Shown here: in pieces, positions 26,665-38,136 of the stretch | How the letters are laid out: each line of letters opens with the position of its first letter | Position numbering within the stretch: position 1 is the stretch's first letter | DNA from: Solimonas aquatica | GTDB taxonomy: Bacteria > Pseudomonadota > Gammaproteobacteria > Nevskiales > Nevskiaceae | DNA length: 64,000 nt | Reading direction: 5' to 3' | Assembly (NCBI RefSeq): GCF_900111015.1 | Contig: NZ_FOFS01000004.1 | Coordinates: forward strand, 1 to 64,000 | Translations under genes and position numbers: made by a program | The notes under the pieces: model-generated | Told to the model about the DNA's origin: nothing | Database searches by the model: none | The model's input: the letters and a program-made list of their open reading frames with translations, nothing else

Positions 26665-26955
26665 GAACCTGTCCGTGAATTGCGCGCGTCTGCGACCGAG
26701 CTCGTTTTGCCGCAGGGCAAGGCGGCAGACGCGCCGCTTGGGATTCCAAGCCAGCGGCTGCCAACGCCGCCCTGCGGCCCCAGTAGTCCACCGGGGGCCC
26801 CGTCCCTTCGGGTTGCGCCGAAAATCGCACCGTGCGGCGTTGCGAAACTTGACCTTGGCCCCGTCAATCGCTTTTGGGCCAAGGCCTGCGTTTCGCGCCT
26901 TGCCCGGCGCGATTTTCGGCAGCAATGCAGACGTGCGCAATTCACGGATAGGTTC
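26665..26955. repeat. Structured MITE-like element, copy 2, inside the hoxB-hoxC operon
   Basis: Outer arms of 29 bases (26665-26693 and 26927-26955) pair with two mismatches. Read on the minus strand it has the same internal order as copy 1: a CGAAAATCGC/GCGATTTTCG stem, GCCTTGG/CCAAGG stem, and a GCCGCAGGGC/GCCCTGCGGC stem with the GCTTGGAATC hairpin. It fills nearly all of the 301 bases between hoxB and hoxC, beginning directly against the hoxB stop codon and ending 10 bases before the hoxC ATG. Confidence 0.88.
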
Positions 26956-27960
26956 TCAGTCTTCCGGGCGGTGGATCGCGGGCGGGATGATCGCGCGCGG
27001 CTGCACTGCGTTGAGTTTGACGCGCTTGGGGGTCGCAGCCTTCGACAGGGAGGCCAGCGTCACGAACCAGGCCTTGGGCATGTCGGCGGGCAGGCCGATG
27101 GGAATGCCGGCGATCTTCGGCGTCACCGCAAAGGCATGGCCGGGTTCTTCGAAATTGGGCGCCGTGCAGTTGATGCAGGCATAGCCACCGCGCGTGCAGG
27201 AGCCTTCACCGTTCCACAGGCGCGTGTTGCAGTCGCCATGCGCCTGGGTGCCCTTGCAGCCCAGATGCTCCATCATGCAGCCGATATCGGAGGCCTTCTC
27301 GGCGCTGGCCTTGAATTCGTAATACTCATTGCGCGTGCAGCCGTGATGCACCAGCTGGTCGGCATACATGCGCGGCCGGCCCAGCGCGTCCAGCGCATCC
27401 TCGTCCAGCTCCCGCAAGGCCAGTGCTGCCAGGGTGTCGATGACCCAGCCCGGATGCGTGGGACAGCCCGCGACATTGATCACGCGCAAGCCCTCTTTCG
27501 AGCGGTACTCGGCGCCCAGCGCGCCGCCCAGCTGCGCGCCGTCGTACTGCAGGCCGCAGGCGTCGGACGGGTTGGCACCGGCGGCGGTGACGCCGCCATA
27601 GGCCGCGCAGCTGCCGACCGCCACGGTATAGCGCGCGCGTGCGGCCAGGCTGCGCACCCAGTCCAGCATCGGCCGGCCGCTGCCGCCGAACAGATGGAAG
27701 CGGCCGCTGCCATTGGGCCCCCGCAGCAGCGAGCCTTCCACGCACAGCGCATCCAGGGCCTGCTCACCGGACTCGATGCGCGCCAGCAGCGCCAGCGTCT
27801 CGCGCCCGGACGCTTCGCTCAGGGAGGGATGCCAGAGCAGATCGATGCCGAAACCATCCAGGGTCGAGAGCACGTCCGGCGATTCGGCGCAGAGCAGCGA
27901 CATGGTGCAGCCACCGCAACCCCCGGACTGCAGCCAGAGAACCTTGAAACGCTCATTCAT
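26956..27960 (-). CDS. hoxB: Regulatory (H2-sensing) NiFe hydrogenase small subunit
   Basis: The 334-residue iron-sulfur subunit of the H2 sensor (HoxB/HupU) relays electrons from the NiFe site. It begins MNERFKVLWLQSGGCGGCTMS with no twin-arginine signal, so it stays in the cytosol. Cluster ligands are visible in SGGCGGC, VGSCAAYGG, NVAGCPTHPG, HHGCTRNE, GCMMEHLGCKG and the ACINC segment. Length equals that of known HoxB. I chose the ATG at 27960, preceded by GGGGGAG, over an extension 24 residues upstream. The gene is followed by the structured repeat and then hoxC. Confidence 0.95.
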   Translation of the reverse strand: MNERFKVLWLQSGGCGGCTMSLLCAESPDVLSTLDGFGIDLLWHPSLSEASGRETLALLARIESGEQALDALCVEGSLLRGPNGSGRFHLFGGSGRPMLDWVRSLAARARYTVAVGSCAAYGGVTAAGANPSDACGLQYDGAQLGGALGAEYRSKEGLRVINVAGCPTHPGWVIDTLAALALRELDEDALDALGRPRMYADQLVHHGCTRNEYYEFKASAEKASDIGCMMEHLGCKGTQAHGDCNTRLWNGEGSCTRGGYACINCTAPNFEEPGHAFAVTPKIAGIPIGLPADMPKAWFVTLASLSKAATPKRVKLNAVQPRAIIPPAIHRPED

Positions 27961-28076
27961 CTTTTTTCTCTCCCCCGGATCTTTGGAGGTGAGCGTGGAG
28001 CCAGGACCAGTCCGCCGCGTCTCATCGCCCACATCTCAGCTCTCAGCAACAAGCCTCACACGCCACGATCATACGC

Positions 28077-29006
28077 TCACCGCACCGCCTTCAGCGGCAC
28101 ATGCGGCAGCAGGCCCGGGCCCTTGTCGAGCATGAACTCCCAGAACGAACGCGCGCCCGGGCCCAGCTCGTGATCGGCGCGGCGCACCAGCAGCCAGTGG
28201 CGGCGGATCGGCAGGCCCTGCACATTGAGAATCACCAGGCGTCCGGCACTGAGTTCGGCTTCGATGGTGTGCGCGGAGATCAGCGTGATGCCCAGGCCCG
28301 CAATCACCGCCTGCTTGATGGTCTCGTTGCTCTCGATCTCCATGGCGATGTTGACGCGCTCGCTCTTGATGCGGTCGGCCAGCAGCTCGAACACCGCCCG
28401 GCTGCCGGACCCGATCTCGCGCACCAGAAAGCGTTCACTGGCCAGATCGGAGAGCGCGATGCGGCGGCGCTTGGCCAGGGGGTGATCGGTCGAGGCCGCG
28501 ATCACCATCGGATGCTCGCCGATGATGCGGTGCTCGGTGGGAAAGTCGCTGCTGGGGCGGCCCATGATCGCCAGATCGACCTTGTAATCACGCAGCGCGC
28601 GCATGATCTCGTCGCGGTTGCCGATCACCAGACGGATCTCCACGCCCGGATACTGCTGGCCGAACACCGCCACCGCGCGCGGCGCGAAATACTTGCCGGT
28701 GGAGACCACGCCCAGCGCCACGCGCCCGCCGCGCACCCCGCGCAGCACATCCATCTGCTCCACGCAGCGCTTGATGACGGTGTCCACCTCCTCCACCGCC
28801 GCCAGCATGGTGTGCCCGGCCTCGGTGGCGATCAGTCCGGCGCTGGTGCGGCTGAACAGCTTGATGCCCAGTTCGTCCTCCAGCTGCTTGAGGCGCGCGG
28901 TCAGCGCCGCCGGCGTCACATGCATCTCGCCGGCGGCGCGCGTGATGGTGCCGCAGCGCGCGATCACCGCCACGGTGCGCAATTGCTTGAGGGTCAGATT
29001 GGCCAT
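28077..29006 (-). CDS. cbbR: LysR-type regulator of the Calvin cycle operon
   Basis: The 309-residue LysR-family regulator has an N-terminal winged helix (LTLKQLRTVAVIARCGTITR) and a periplasmic-binding-like effector domain. Divergent placement next to cbbF and overall similarity identify it as CbbR, which activates cbb operons in response to metabolites such as RuBP, PEP or NADPH. It is divergent from the seven-gene cbb operon; the AT-rich 29007-29208 interval should contain its operator. hoxB is downstream on the same strand, 116 bases away. Confidence 0.93.
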   Translation of the reverse strand: MANLTLKQLRTVAVIARCGTITRAAGEMHVTPAALTARLKQLEDELGIKLFSRTSAGLIATEAGHTMLAAVEEVDTVIKRCVEQMDVLRGVRGGRVALGVVSTGKYFAPRAVAVFGQQYPGVEIRLVIGNRDEIMRALRDYKVDLAIMGRPSSDFPTEHRIIGEHPMVIAASTDHPLAKRRRIALSDLASERFLVREIGSGSRAVFELLADRIKSERVNIAMEIESNETIKQAVIAGLGITLISAHTIEAELSAGRLVILNVQGLPIRRHWLLVRRADHELGPGARSFWEFMLDKGPGLLPHVPLKAVR

Positions 29007-29123
29007 GCCGCGATCTTCAAATATTCCTTAATGCCGGGCAATAGGCCTGCAGTTTCGTTGAAAGGCGGCCTGCCGTGGTTATGAAATTATTTTTGATGTA
29101 ATGGCAACAATATTTAGTTTGTT

Positions 29124-29152
29124 TTGAAAACCATCGCTCTCTAAGGTACAGC
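29124..29152 (+). promoter_or_regulatory. Candidate cbb operon promoter
   Basis: TTGAAA (29124-29129), a 17-base spacer and TACAGC (29147-29152) resemble a sigma-70 promoter about 57 bases upstream of cbbF, in a locally AT-rich stretch (29085-29135) that contrasts with the GC-rich surroundings. The -10 match is weak. CbbR sites probably lie in the AT-rich part, but I could not define a convincing TNA-N7-TNA pair. Confidence 0.35.
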
Positions 29153-29208
29153 CCCATAGGCCGGCGCCATGGGGGCGTTGCCGCCGCTGATTCAGGAGAG
29201 ATGAGGCC

Positions 29209-30240
29209 ATGTCGGAACATCTGACGCTGGGCGAATACCTGGCCACCCAGAGCGGGCCGCAGGCGCGCGTGGTGACCGCGACCGTGCAAGCCATCGCCGA
29301 AGCCGCGCAGGAACTGGCCGAGCGCGTCTCACTGGGCGTGCTGGCCGGCGCCATGGGCGATATGCACGGCGGCCGTAACAGCGACGGGGACGCACAGAAG
29401 CAGCTGGACGTGGAAGCGCACGAGCTGTTCCTGCGCCGTCTGCGTGGCGCGCCGGTGGCGGCGATCGCCTCGGAGGAAAGCGATCACCCTGAAGTGCTGC
29501 AGCCGGATGCGCCGCTGGTGGTGGCCATCGATCCGCTCGACGGCTCCTCGAACATCGACACCAATGTCTCGATCGGCACCATCTTCTCGATTCTGCCGGC
29601 GCTGGAGGATCTGCCGCAGAGCTTCCTGCAGGCCGGCAATCAGCAGCTGGGCGCGGGCTTCGTGGTCTACGGACCGCAGACCGCGCTGGTGCTGAGCCTG
29701 CTCCAGGGCACTTCGGTGTTCGTGCTCGACCGTCGCCGCAATGTCTTCGTGCTCAGCCACGCCAAGCTGGAGCTGCCGGCCGGCACCCGCGAGTATGCGA
29801 TCAATGCCTCCAACTACCGGCACTGGAACGCGCCGGTGCGCGCCTTCGTCGACGACTGCCTGCAGGGCACCGATGGTCCGCGCGGCCGTGACTTCAACAT
29901 GCGCTGGATCGCGTCGCTGGTGGCGGACACCTATCGCATCCTGATGCGCGGCGGCGTGTTCCTGTATCCCGCCGATCGCCGTCCTTCGTACCGCCACGGC
30001 CGTCTGCGCCTGGTCTACGAAGCCAATCCGGTGGCGCTGCTGGTGGAACAGGCCGGCGGCGCGGCCAGCGACGGCGTGCGGCGCATCCTGGACATCGAGC
30101 CCGAACAGCTGCATCAGCGCATTCCGCTGGTGTTCGGTTCGGCCGACAAGGTGGAGCGTGTGCGCCGCTATCACCTCGATCCCATCCAGAGCACGCAGGG
30201 CTGGCCGCTGTTTGCGCGTCGCGGCCTGCTGCGCGGTTAA
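29209..30240 (+). CDS. cbbF: Class I fructose-1,6-bisphosphatase
   Basis: CbbF hydrolyses fructose bisphosphate (and often sedoheptulose bisphosphate) in RuBP regeneration. The 343-residue protein shows SEESDHPE and the metal site IDPLDGSSNID, ASNYRHWNAPVR, and the C-terminal YEANPVALLVEQAGG followed by the substrate-binding region. It is the first gene of the operon, with GGAGAG before the ATG, and the phosphoribulokinase gene follows by 24 bases. Confidence 0.95.
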   Translation: MSEHLTLGEYLATQSGPQARVVTATVQAIAEAAQELAERVSLGVLAGAMGDMHGGRNSDGDAQKQLDVEAHELFLRRLRGAPVAAIASEESDHPEVLQPDAPLVVAIDPLDGSSNIDTNVSIGTIFSILPALEDLPQSFLQAGNQQLGAGFVVYGPQTALVLSLLQGTSVFVLDRRRNVFVLSHAKLELPAGTREYAINASNYRHWNAPVRAFVDDCLQGTDGPRGRDFNMRWIASLVADTYRILMRGGVFLYPADRRPSYRHGRLRLVYEANPVALLVEQAGGAASDGVRRILDIEPEQLHQRIPLVFGSADKVERVRRYHLDPIQSTQGWPLFARRGLLRG

Positions 30241-30264
30241 AACCATAAAAGGAGACCACAAGCC

Positions 30265-31140
30265 ATGTCGGCCCTGCATCCCATCATCTCGATCACCGGC
30301 TCCTCGGGCGCCGGCACCACTTCGGTGAAGAACACCTTCGTGCAGATTTTCCGCCGCGAGAAGATCGAGGCGGCGTACATCGAAGGCGATGCCTTTCACC
30401 GCTACGACCGCGCGCAGATGAAGGCCGCGATCGCCAAGGCGACTGCCGAGGGCAACAACCACCTGAGCCATTTCGGCCCGGACGCCAATCTGCTCGAAGA
30501 GCTGGAGACGCTGTTCCGCGACTACGGCAAGAGCGGCGGCGGCCGCACCCGGCATTACGTGCACGACGAGCGCGAGGCGCAGCAGTACAACAGCCCGCCC
30601 GGCACCTTCACCGACTGGGAGCCGCTGCCGGCCAACACCGATCTGCTGTTCTACGAAGGCCTGCACGGCGCGGTGAAGCATGATCCGGTGGATATCGCCA
30701 AGCATGCCGATCTGAAGATCGGCGTGGTGCCGACCATCAACCTGGAGTGGATCCAGAAGCTGCATCGCGACCGCAGCCAGCGGGGTTATTCCACCGAAGC
30801 GATCATGGACACCATGCTGCGCCGCATGCCGGACTACGTGCATTACATCTGCCCGCAGTTCACGCAGACCGACATCAACTTCCAGCGCGTGCCCACGGTG
30901 GACACTTCCAATCCCTTCATCGCGCGCTGGATTCCCACGCCCGACGAATCGATGGTGGTGATCCGCTTCCGCGATCCGCATGGCATCGACTTCCCTTACC
31001 TGCTGTCGATGATCCCCAACAGCTTCATGTCGCGCGCCAATTCCATCGTGATTCCCGGCGGCAAGCAGGATCTGGCCATGCAGCTGATTCTCACCCCGAT
31101 GATTCTGCGTCTGGTGCAGACGCGCCGACGCATGCTGTGA
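30265..31140 (+). CDS. cbbP: Phosphoribulokinase
   Basis: CbbP makes ribulose-1,5-bisphosphate from ribulose-5-phosphate and ATP. The 291 residues are the proteobacterial class I size. Visible features are the P-loop ITGSSGAGTTSV (residues 10-21), YIEGDAFHRYDR, RTRHYVHDEREA, LLFYEGLHGAV and the C-terminal IPGGKQDLAMQLILTPMI. An AAAGGAGA site precedes the ATG. Confidence 0.96.
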   Translation: MSALHPIISITGSSGAGTTSVKNTFVQIFRREKIEAAYIEGDAFHRYDRAQMKAAIAKATAEGNNHLSHFGPDANLLEELETLFRDYGKSGGGRTRHYVHDEREAQQYNSPPGTFTDWEPLPANTDLLFYEGLHGAVKHDPVDIAKHADLKIGVVPTINLEWIQKLHRDRSQRGYSTEAIMDTMLRRMPDYVHYICPQFTQTDINFQRVPTVDTSNPFIARWIPTPDESMVVIRFRDPHGIDFPYLLSMIPNSFMSRANSIVIPGGKQDLAMQLILTPMILRLVQTRRRML

Positions 31141-31181
31141 ATCCCCAGACAACAAGACAACGCACCTGATCAGGAGGCAAG

Positions 31182-33744
<2,563 letters not shown>

Positions 33745-33756
33745 GGAGACCGCACC

Positions 33757-34191
33757 ATGATGACCAACCCGATGCAACGTCTCACCCAGGGCCAGTTCAG
33801 CTTTCTGCCGGACCTGAGCGACGCCGAGATCAAGCAGCAGATCGAATACGGCCTGGAGAAGGGCTATGCCTGGAGCGTGGAGTACACGGATGATCCGCAT
33901 CCGCGCAACACCTTCTGGGAGATGTTCGGCATGCCGATGTTCGATCTGAAAGACGCCGCCGGCGTGATGATGGAACTGGCCGCCTGCCGCAAGACCTTCC
34001 CGAATCACTACATCCGCATGATGGCCTTCGATTCCACGCGCAACGTGGAATCGATCACCATGAGCTTCATCGTCAACCGTCCGCCCAGCGAGCCCGGCTT
34101 CGGCCTGGTGCGCCAGGAAGTGCAAGGCCGCAGCCTGCGTTACACCGTGCAGGGCTACAGCAGCGCCAAGCCAGAAGGTGAGAGGTACTAA
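33757..34191 (+). CDS. cbbS: RuBisCO small subunit, red type
   Basis: The 144-residue small subunit shows the [18 protein letters not shown] start, [16 protein letters not shown] and the C-terminal extension ([20 protein letters not shown]) that forms the central channel hairpin in red-type enzymes. It follows cbbL by 12 bases with AAGGAGA before the start and precedes cbbX by 2 bases. Confidence 0.97.
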   Translation: MMTNPMQRLTQGQFSFLPDLSDAEIKQQIEYGLEKGYAWSVEYTDDPHPRNTFWEMFGMPMFDLKDAAGVMMELAACRKTFPNHYIRMMAFDSTRNVESITMSFIVNRPPSEPGFGLVRQEVQGRSLRYTVQGYSSAKPEGERY

Positions 34192-34193
34192 TC

Positions 34194-35144
34194 ATGGCCA
34201 CCATCGCCGCGAATACCGCCGTGAACGAACCGGGTCCCTCGCAGGACAAGGCCGCGACCGTGGATCTGCAGGCGATCATCCGTGAAACCCAGGTCGGCGA
34301 GGTGCTCGACCAGCTCGATCGCGAGCTGGTCGGGCTGGTCCCGGTCAAGCGCCGCATCCGCGAAATCGCCGCGTACCTGGCGGTGACGCGGGCGCGCAAG
34401 GCGCTGAACCTCGACGCCAGCCCGCCCTCGCTGCACATGTGCTTCACCGGCAATCCCGGCACCGGCAAAACCACCGTCGCGCTGCGCATGGCCGAGATCC
34501 TGCACCGTCTCGGTTATGTGCGAAAAGGCCATGTGGTCAGCGTCACGCGCGACGATCTGGTCGGCCAGTACATCGGCCACACCGCGCCCAAGACCAAGGA
34601 AGTGCTGAAGAAGGCCATGGGCGGCGTGCTGTTCATCGACGAGGCCTACTACCTGTATCGCCCGGAGAACGAGCGCGACTACGGCCAGGAAGCCATCGAG
34701 ATCCTGCTGCAGGTGATGGAGAACAACCGCGATGATCTGGTGGTGATCCTGGCGGGCTACAAGAACCGCATGGACACCTTCTTCCAGTCCAATCCCGGCA
34801 TGTCCTCGCGCATCGCGCATCACATCGATTTCCCCGACTACTCGGCCGAGGAGCTGCTGCTGATCGCACGCAAGATGGTCGAGCAGATGCATTACCGCTT
34901 CAACGCCGGCGCCGAGACCGCGATGCGCGAGTACATCGCCGCGCGTCTCACCCAGCCCAATTTCGCCAACGCCCGTTCGATCCGCAATGCCCTGGATCGC
35001 GCCCGTCTGCGCCAGGCCAACCGCCTGTTCGAAAGCCCTTATGGCATCGACATGGAAGCGCTGATGAGCTTGAGCGAACCGGACATCCGCGCCAGCCGCG
35101 TGTTCACGCAGGGCAGCGGCGGCGAAGCCGAGACCGGCGGCTGA
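34194..35144 (+). CDS. cbbX: Red-type RuBisCO activase (AAA+)
   Basis: CbbX is a hexameric AAA+ motor that pulls the large-subunit C-terminus to release inhibitory sugar phosphates. The 316-residue protein carries Walker [15 protein letters not shown] (near residue 85), Walker [12 protein letters not shown], an arginine finger region [10 protein letters not shown] and a YIGHTAPK pore-loop segment. N- and C-terminal extensions are Ala/Gly rich. It overlaps neither neighbour but is 2 bases from cbbS, so expression is coupled. Confidence 0.97.
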   Translation: MATIAANTAVNEPGPSQDKAATVDLQAIIRETQVGEVLDQLDRELVGLVPVKRRIREIAAYLAVTRARKALNLDASPPSLHMCFTGNPGTGKTTVALRMAEILHRLGYVRKGHVVSVTRDDLVGQYIGHTAPKTKEVLKKAMGGVLFIDEAYYLYRPENERDYGQEAIEILLQVMENNRDDLVVILAGYKNRMDTFFQSNPGMSSRIAHHIDFPDYSAEELLLIARKMVEQMHYRFNAGAETAMREYIAARLTQPNFANARSIRNALDRARLRQANRLFESPYGIDMEALMSLSEPDIRASRVFTQGSGGEAETGG

Positions 35145-35151
35145 GGCGAGC

Positions 35152-35925
35152 ATGCTGCAGGCACTGATTTTCGACGTGGACGGCACGCTGGCCGAGAGCG
35201 AGGAGGCCCATCGCGCCGCGTTCAACGCCGCGTTCGCCGAAGCCGGCCTGGACTGGTACTGGGACCGCGAACTCTATGCGCAGCTGTTGAAGGTCACCGG
35301 CGGCAAGGAACGCATCCGTCACTATCTGCAGCAGGCTCCGCGTCGTCTGGGCGGCGGGGGCGAGGACTGGATCGCGCGCCTGCATCAGCGCAAGAACGCG
35401 CTCTATGCCGCCGCCGTGCGCGGTGGCGCGGTGCCGCTGCGCAGCGGTGTGCGGCGTCTGATCAGCGAGGCCCGCCATGCCGGTCTGCAGCTGGCCATTG
35501 CCACCACCACCAGCGAGGCCAATGTCCGCGAGCTGCTGGAAGCGGCGGAGCTTGCCGGGCATTTCGACTGCATCGTCGCGGGCGATGCGGTGCGCGCGAA
35601 GAAGCCGGCGCCACATGTCTATCTGGAAACGCTGCGGCGCCTGCAGCTGCCGGCGCGCGACTGTCTGGCGCTGGAGGACAGCGAACTGGGCCTGCGCGCG
35701 GCCAGCGCCGCCGGCATCGCCACCGTGGTCACGCTCAGCGTCTACACCCTGCAGCAGGATTTCAGCGGCGCGCTGGCGGTGCTGGATCAGCTGGGCGAAC
35801 CGCAGCAACCGTTCCGCCTGCGCGAAGGTCCGCAAGCTGACGGCGTCTCACACGTCAACCTTGATCTGCTGCGGCGCTGGCATCAACAAGCCAGCCTGCG
35901 CGCAGAAGCCGGCGCAGTGCTGTAA
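35152..35925 (+). CDS. cbbY: CbbY-type HAD phosphatase
   Basis: CbbY degrades xylulose-1,5-bisphosphate, an inhibitory RuBisCO by-product. The 257-residue HAD protein has DxDGT (IFDVDGTLAESEEAHR), a motif II Thr region (LAIATTTSEANV), Lys in RAKKPAPHVYL and motif IV LALEDSELGL. The DVDGTLAESEEAHR signature with a large helical cap is characteristic of CbbY rather than phosphoglycolate phosphatase Gph. It starts 7 bases after cbbX and ends the operon; the R2 repeat follows. Confidence 0.93.
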   Translation: MLQALIFDVDGTLAESEEAHRAAFNAAFAEAGLDWYWDRELYAQLLKVTGGKERIRHYLQQAPRRLGGGGEDWIARLHQRKNALYAAAVRGGAVPLRSGVRRLISEARHAGLQLAIATTTSEANVRELLEAAELAGHFDCIVAGDAVRAKKPAPHVYLETLRRLQLPARDCLALEDSELGLRAASAAGIATVVTLSVYTLQQDFSGALAVLDQLGEPQQPFRLREGPQADGVSHVNLDLLRRWHQQASLRAEAGAVL

Positions 35926-35965
35926 GCATCAGATGCAAGCACTACCGCACCCGAACGGCATGTTC

Positions 35966-36695
35966 GGCGCGGCAGCGCCGTAAGCAGTCGGGCCTTGCTG
36001 TTGCTTGCTTCGTTTTGTTCTTGATCTATTGGCTTCTTCCACCGCCCTTCGGCGGCGGCCGCAGAAGCTCCCCCGTAGGTCGCTTCTGCTCTCTTTGCTT
36101 GTGCAAAGAGAAGTAAGCAAGAGAAAGCACACCCCGGCTCTGGCGCCCGCTACGCCGGTGCCTGAGCTGTGCAACGTGCTCGGGGCCGTTGCGGACACGC
36201 CATCCCTGGCGTGGCCGCAACTGAGCCGCCCTTGCCAAGCGGCTCTCCCCTGCGCGCGCCGCACAGCTCAGCGCCAGAGACGGGGACCCCAAAGTCAAAA
36301 GCCACAGCAACAGCAGCTTCGAGCACGGAGCGTCGCTGCGCTGTTGCTTTTGACTTGCCCCCCTTTGCCTCGCACCGAGCAGCGCAGCGAGCGCAGTGGG
36401 AGAATCGAACAGGAAGTTCGATTCAGTTGCAGCCGCGCCATGGATGGCGCGTCTGCAACGGCCCCGAGCACGTGAGCAGCGCTTACCTGCCGGCGCCGCG
36501 ACAGCGGCGACGGATGCGAGGCGCAGGGCGTGATTTCTCTTGGGTACTTCTCTTTGCACGAGCAAAGAGAGCAGAAGCGACCTACGGGGGAGCTTCTGCC
36601 GCGGGCGCCGACAGGCGCACGAAACCAAAACCATATAAGGCGATTAGCCAAGCAACAAGAACGGCGGGTTACGGCGCTAGCGCGTCTAACCCGCC
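35966..36695. repeat. Dispersed REP-doublet repeat, copy R2
   Basis: This roughly 730-base copy fills the 35926-36711 gap. It has a degenerate REP half at the left (35966-35994), a clear REP (GGCGGGTTACGGCGC) at 36663-36695, palindromes CTCTTTGC/GCAAAGAG at 36091-36110 and 36550-36569, and many internal hairpins. A perfect 38-base inverted pair lies at 36061-36098 and 36562-36599. The same repeat, inverted, is at 55207-55904. Open frames across it are short and hairpin-derived, so I call no gene. Confidence 0.9.
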
Positions 36696-36711
36696 CGACA
36701 GGTCTACCCCT

Positions 36712-38064
36712 TCACGTGCCTTCCGCCGCCGGCAGCGTCATCACAAACACCGCCCCGCCCTGCGGCGCATTCTCCGCGGCAATGCCGCCGCCGTGATCGC
36801 GCACGATCGCATCGCTGATCGACAGGCCCAGTCCGGTGCCCTTGCCCACCGGCTTGGTGGTGAAGAAAGGGTCGAAGATGCGACTCAGGTTTTCCGCACT
36901 GATGCCCGGCCCGTTGTCGGCAAAGCGCAGCAGCACCTGCGCGCCGATGCGCTCCGCACTGATCGACAGCTGCGGATGCGGCGTCTTCTCCATGGCGTCC
37001 AGCGCGTTCTGGATCAGGTTCACCATCACCTGATGCAGAGGGCCCTCATGCCCCAGCGCCTGCAGCGCAGGATCCACCTGCACCTGCACGTCCAGGCTGC
37101 GCGCGGCATTCTGTGTCACCCAGTGGATGGCGCTGTCCAGCGTCGCGCGCAGCGCCACCGGCACCGCCGGACCACGCCGGCTGCCGGTGAAGCGGCGCAG
37201 ATCATTGACGATGTCGCGCACACGCTCGGCACCTTCAAGGGTGCCGGCGATCAGCGGCTCCAGATCTTCCAGCGCGCGGTCCAGACGCAGCTCGCGACGC
37301 AGCGCCGCCAGCTCCGGATGACCTTCCAGACGCTGCGTGGCGTCCAGATAACGGCGGATGCGGTCGCCGTATTTCTTCAGGGTGTGGACATTGGAATAGA
37401 CGAAGCTGATCGGATTGTTCAGCTCATGCGCCACGCCCGCGACCAGACGACCCACGGTGGCCAGCTTCTCCGAATGGATCAGCTGCTGCTGGGTGCGCTT
37501 GAGTTCCATGTGCGCATCGTTGAGCGCGTCGTAAGCGCGGCGCAACTCACCTACCGGACGTCCGATCAGCACGATGCCGGCGAAGCGGTTGCGACGGTCG
37601 TGCCGCCGCGAACAGTTCACCGCCAGCGGCATCGGCCCTTCGCGCCCGGCGAGAATCAGCTCGTAGTCCTTGACCACCTCCAGACGCGCGCGCGTCATCA
37701 GGCTCTGCACCAGCTCGCGATTGCCGGGCACGAACACCTCGTGCAGCGGCCGGCCGTGCAGCTCGTCCTCGGGAATGCCGGTCAGCTCGTTGAGCGCGCG
37801 GTTGGCCTGCTGGATACGGCCCTGCGCATCGCAGGCGATCAGCACATCGAACATCGAGGACAGCACGCCGGAGATGAAGTTGTGCGCGTTCTCCAGCGCC
37901 TGGTTCTTGCTTTCGAGATCGGATTCGTAACGGATCAGGTCGGCGTAGACCTCATCCATCTTGCGCACGACATCAATCCAGACCCCTTCGCTGAAGGCGC
38001 CAGGGGTCTCGCCGGCGATGCTCTTGAACAGACTCGTGACAGCGGGTTTGCGGGTTCGGGCCAT
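36712..38064 (-). CDS. hoxJ: HupT/HoxJ-type sensor histidine kinase
   Basis: The 450-residue cytosolic kinase is the partner of the H2-sensing hydrogenase. It has an N-terminal HoxBC-docking region, a PAS domain (about residues 65-165), HisKA with phosphoacceptor His213 (VAGVAHELNNPISFVYSNVH, the HupT-type signature) and a HATPase domain (NLIQNALDAM, DNGPGI, GKGTGLGLSIS). In known systems HoxJ phosphorylates the NtrC-type regulator HoxA/HupR until H2 binding blocks it. That regulator is not in the window. The gene is the last of the hyp string, 72 bases after the nickel permease, and not adjacent to hoxBC. Confidence 0.9.
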   Translation of the reverse strand: MARTRKPAVTSLFKSIAGETPGAFSEGVWIDVVRKMDEVYADLIRYESDLESKNQALENAHNFISGVLSSMFDVLIACDAQGRIQQANRALNELTGIPEDELHGRPLHEVFVPGNRELVQSLMTRARLEVVKDYELILAGREGPMPLAVNCSRRHDRRNRFAGIVLIGRPVGELRRAYDALNDAHMELKRTQQQLIHSEKLATVGRLVAGVAHELNNPISFVYSNVHTLKKYGDRIRRYLDATQRLEGHPELAALRRELRLDRALEDLEPLIAGTLEGAERVRDIVNDLRRFTGSRRGPAVPVALRATLDSAIHWVTQNAARSLDVQVQVDPALQALGHEGPLHQVMVNLIQNALDAMEKTPHPQLSISAERIGAQVLLRFADNGPGISAENLSRIFDPFFTTKPVGKGTGLGLSISDAIVRDHGGGIAAENAPQGGAVFVMTLPAAEGT

Positions 38065-38136
38065 GCGCGAAAGCCTGTGGACGACAGCCCTATTATGTCG
38101 CCGCGGCGCCGCGATGCACTGCCTTTTTGTGCGTGG

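Noticed and set aside
26680-26940. Short frames within the structured element shared by both copies
   Set aside because: The conserved feature is base pairing, with compensating changes that alter the peptide; such frames are commonly mis-annotated in repeats.
25203-27960. Possibility that the hydrogenase is a catalytic uptake enzyme (HupSL)
   Set aside because: The small subunit lacks a Tat signal and the large subunit ends at its L2 His without an extension, with Gln in the L1 motif; these are regulatory-type features, and a HupT-type kinase is nearby.
27961-28076. A sigma-54-like TGGC...GC sequence upstream of hoxB
   Set aside because: The spacing between the GG and GC elements is wrong by about two bases, so I do not call a promoter.
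36005-36475. Similar peptides readable in R2 and R3 that might suggest a small gene family
   Set aside because: The similarity comes from the DNA repeat itself; frames cross many hairpins and have no ribosome-binding site or conserved start.
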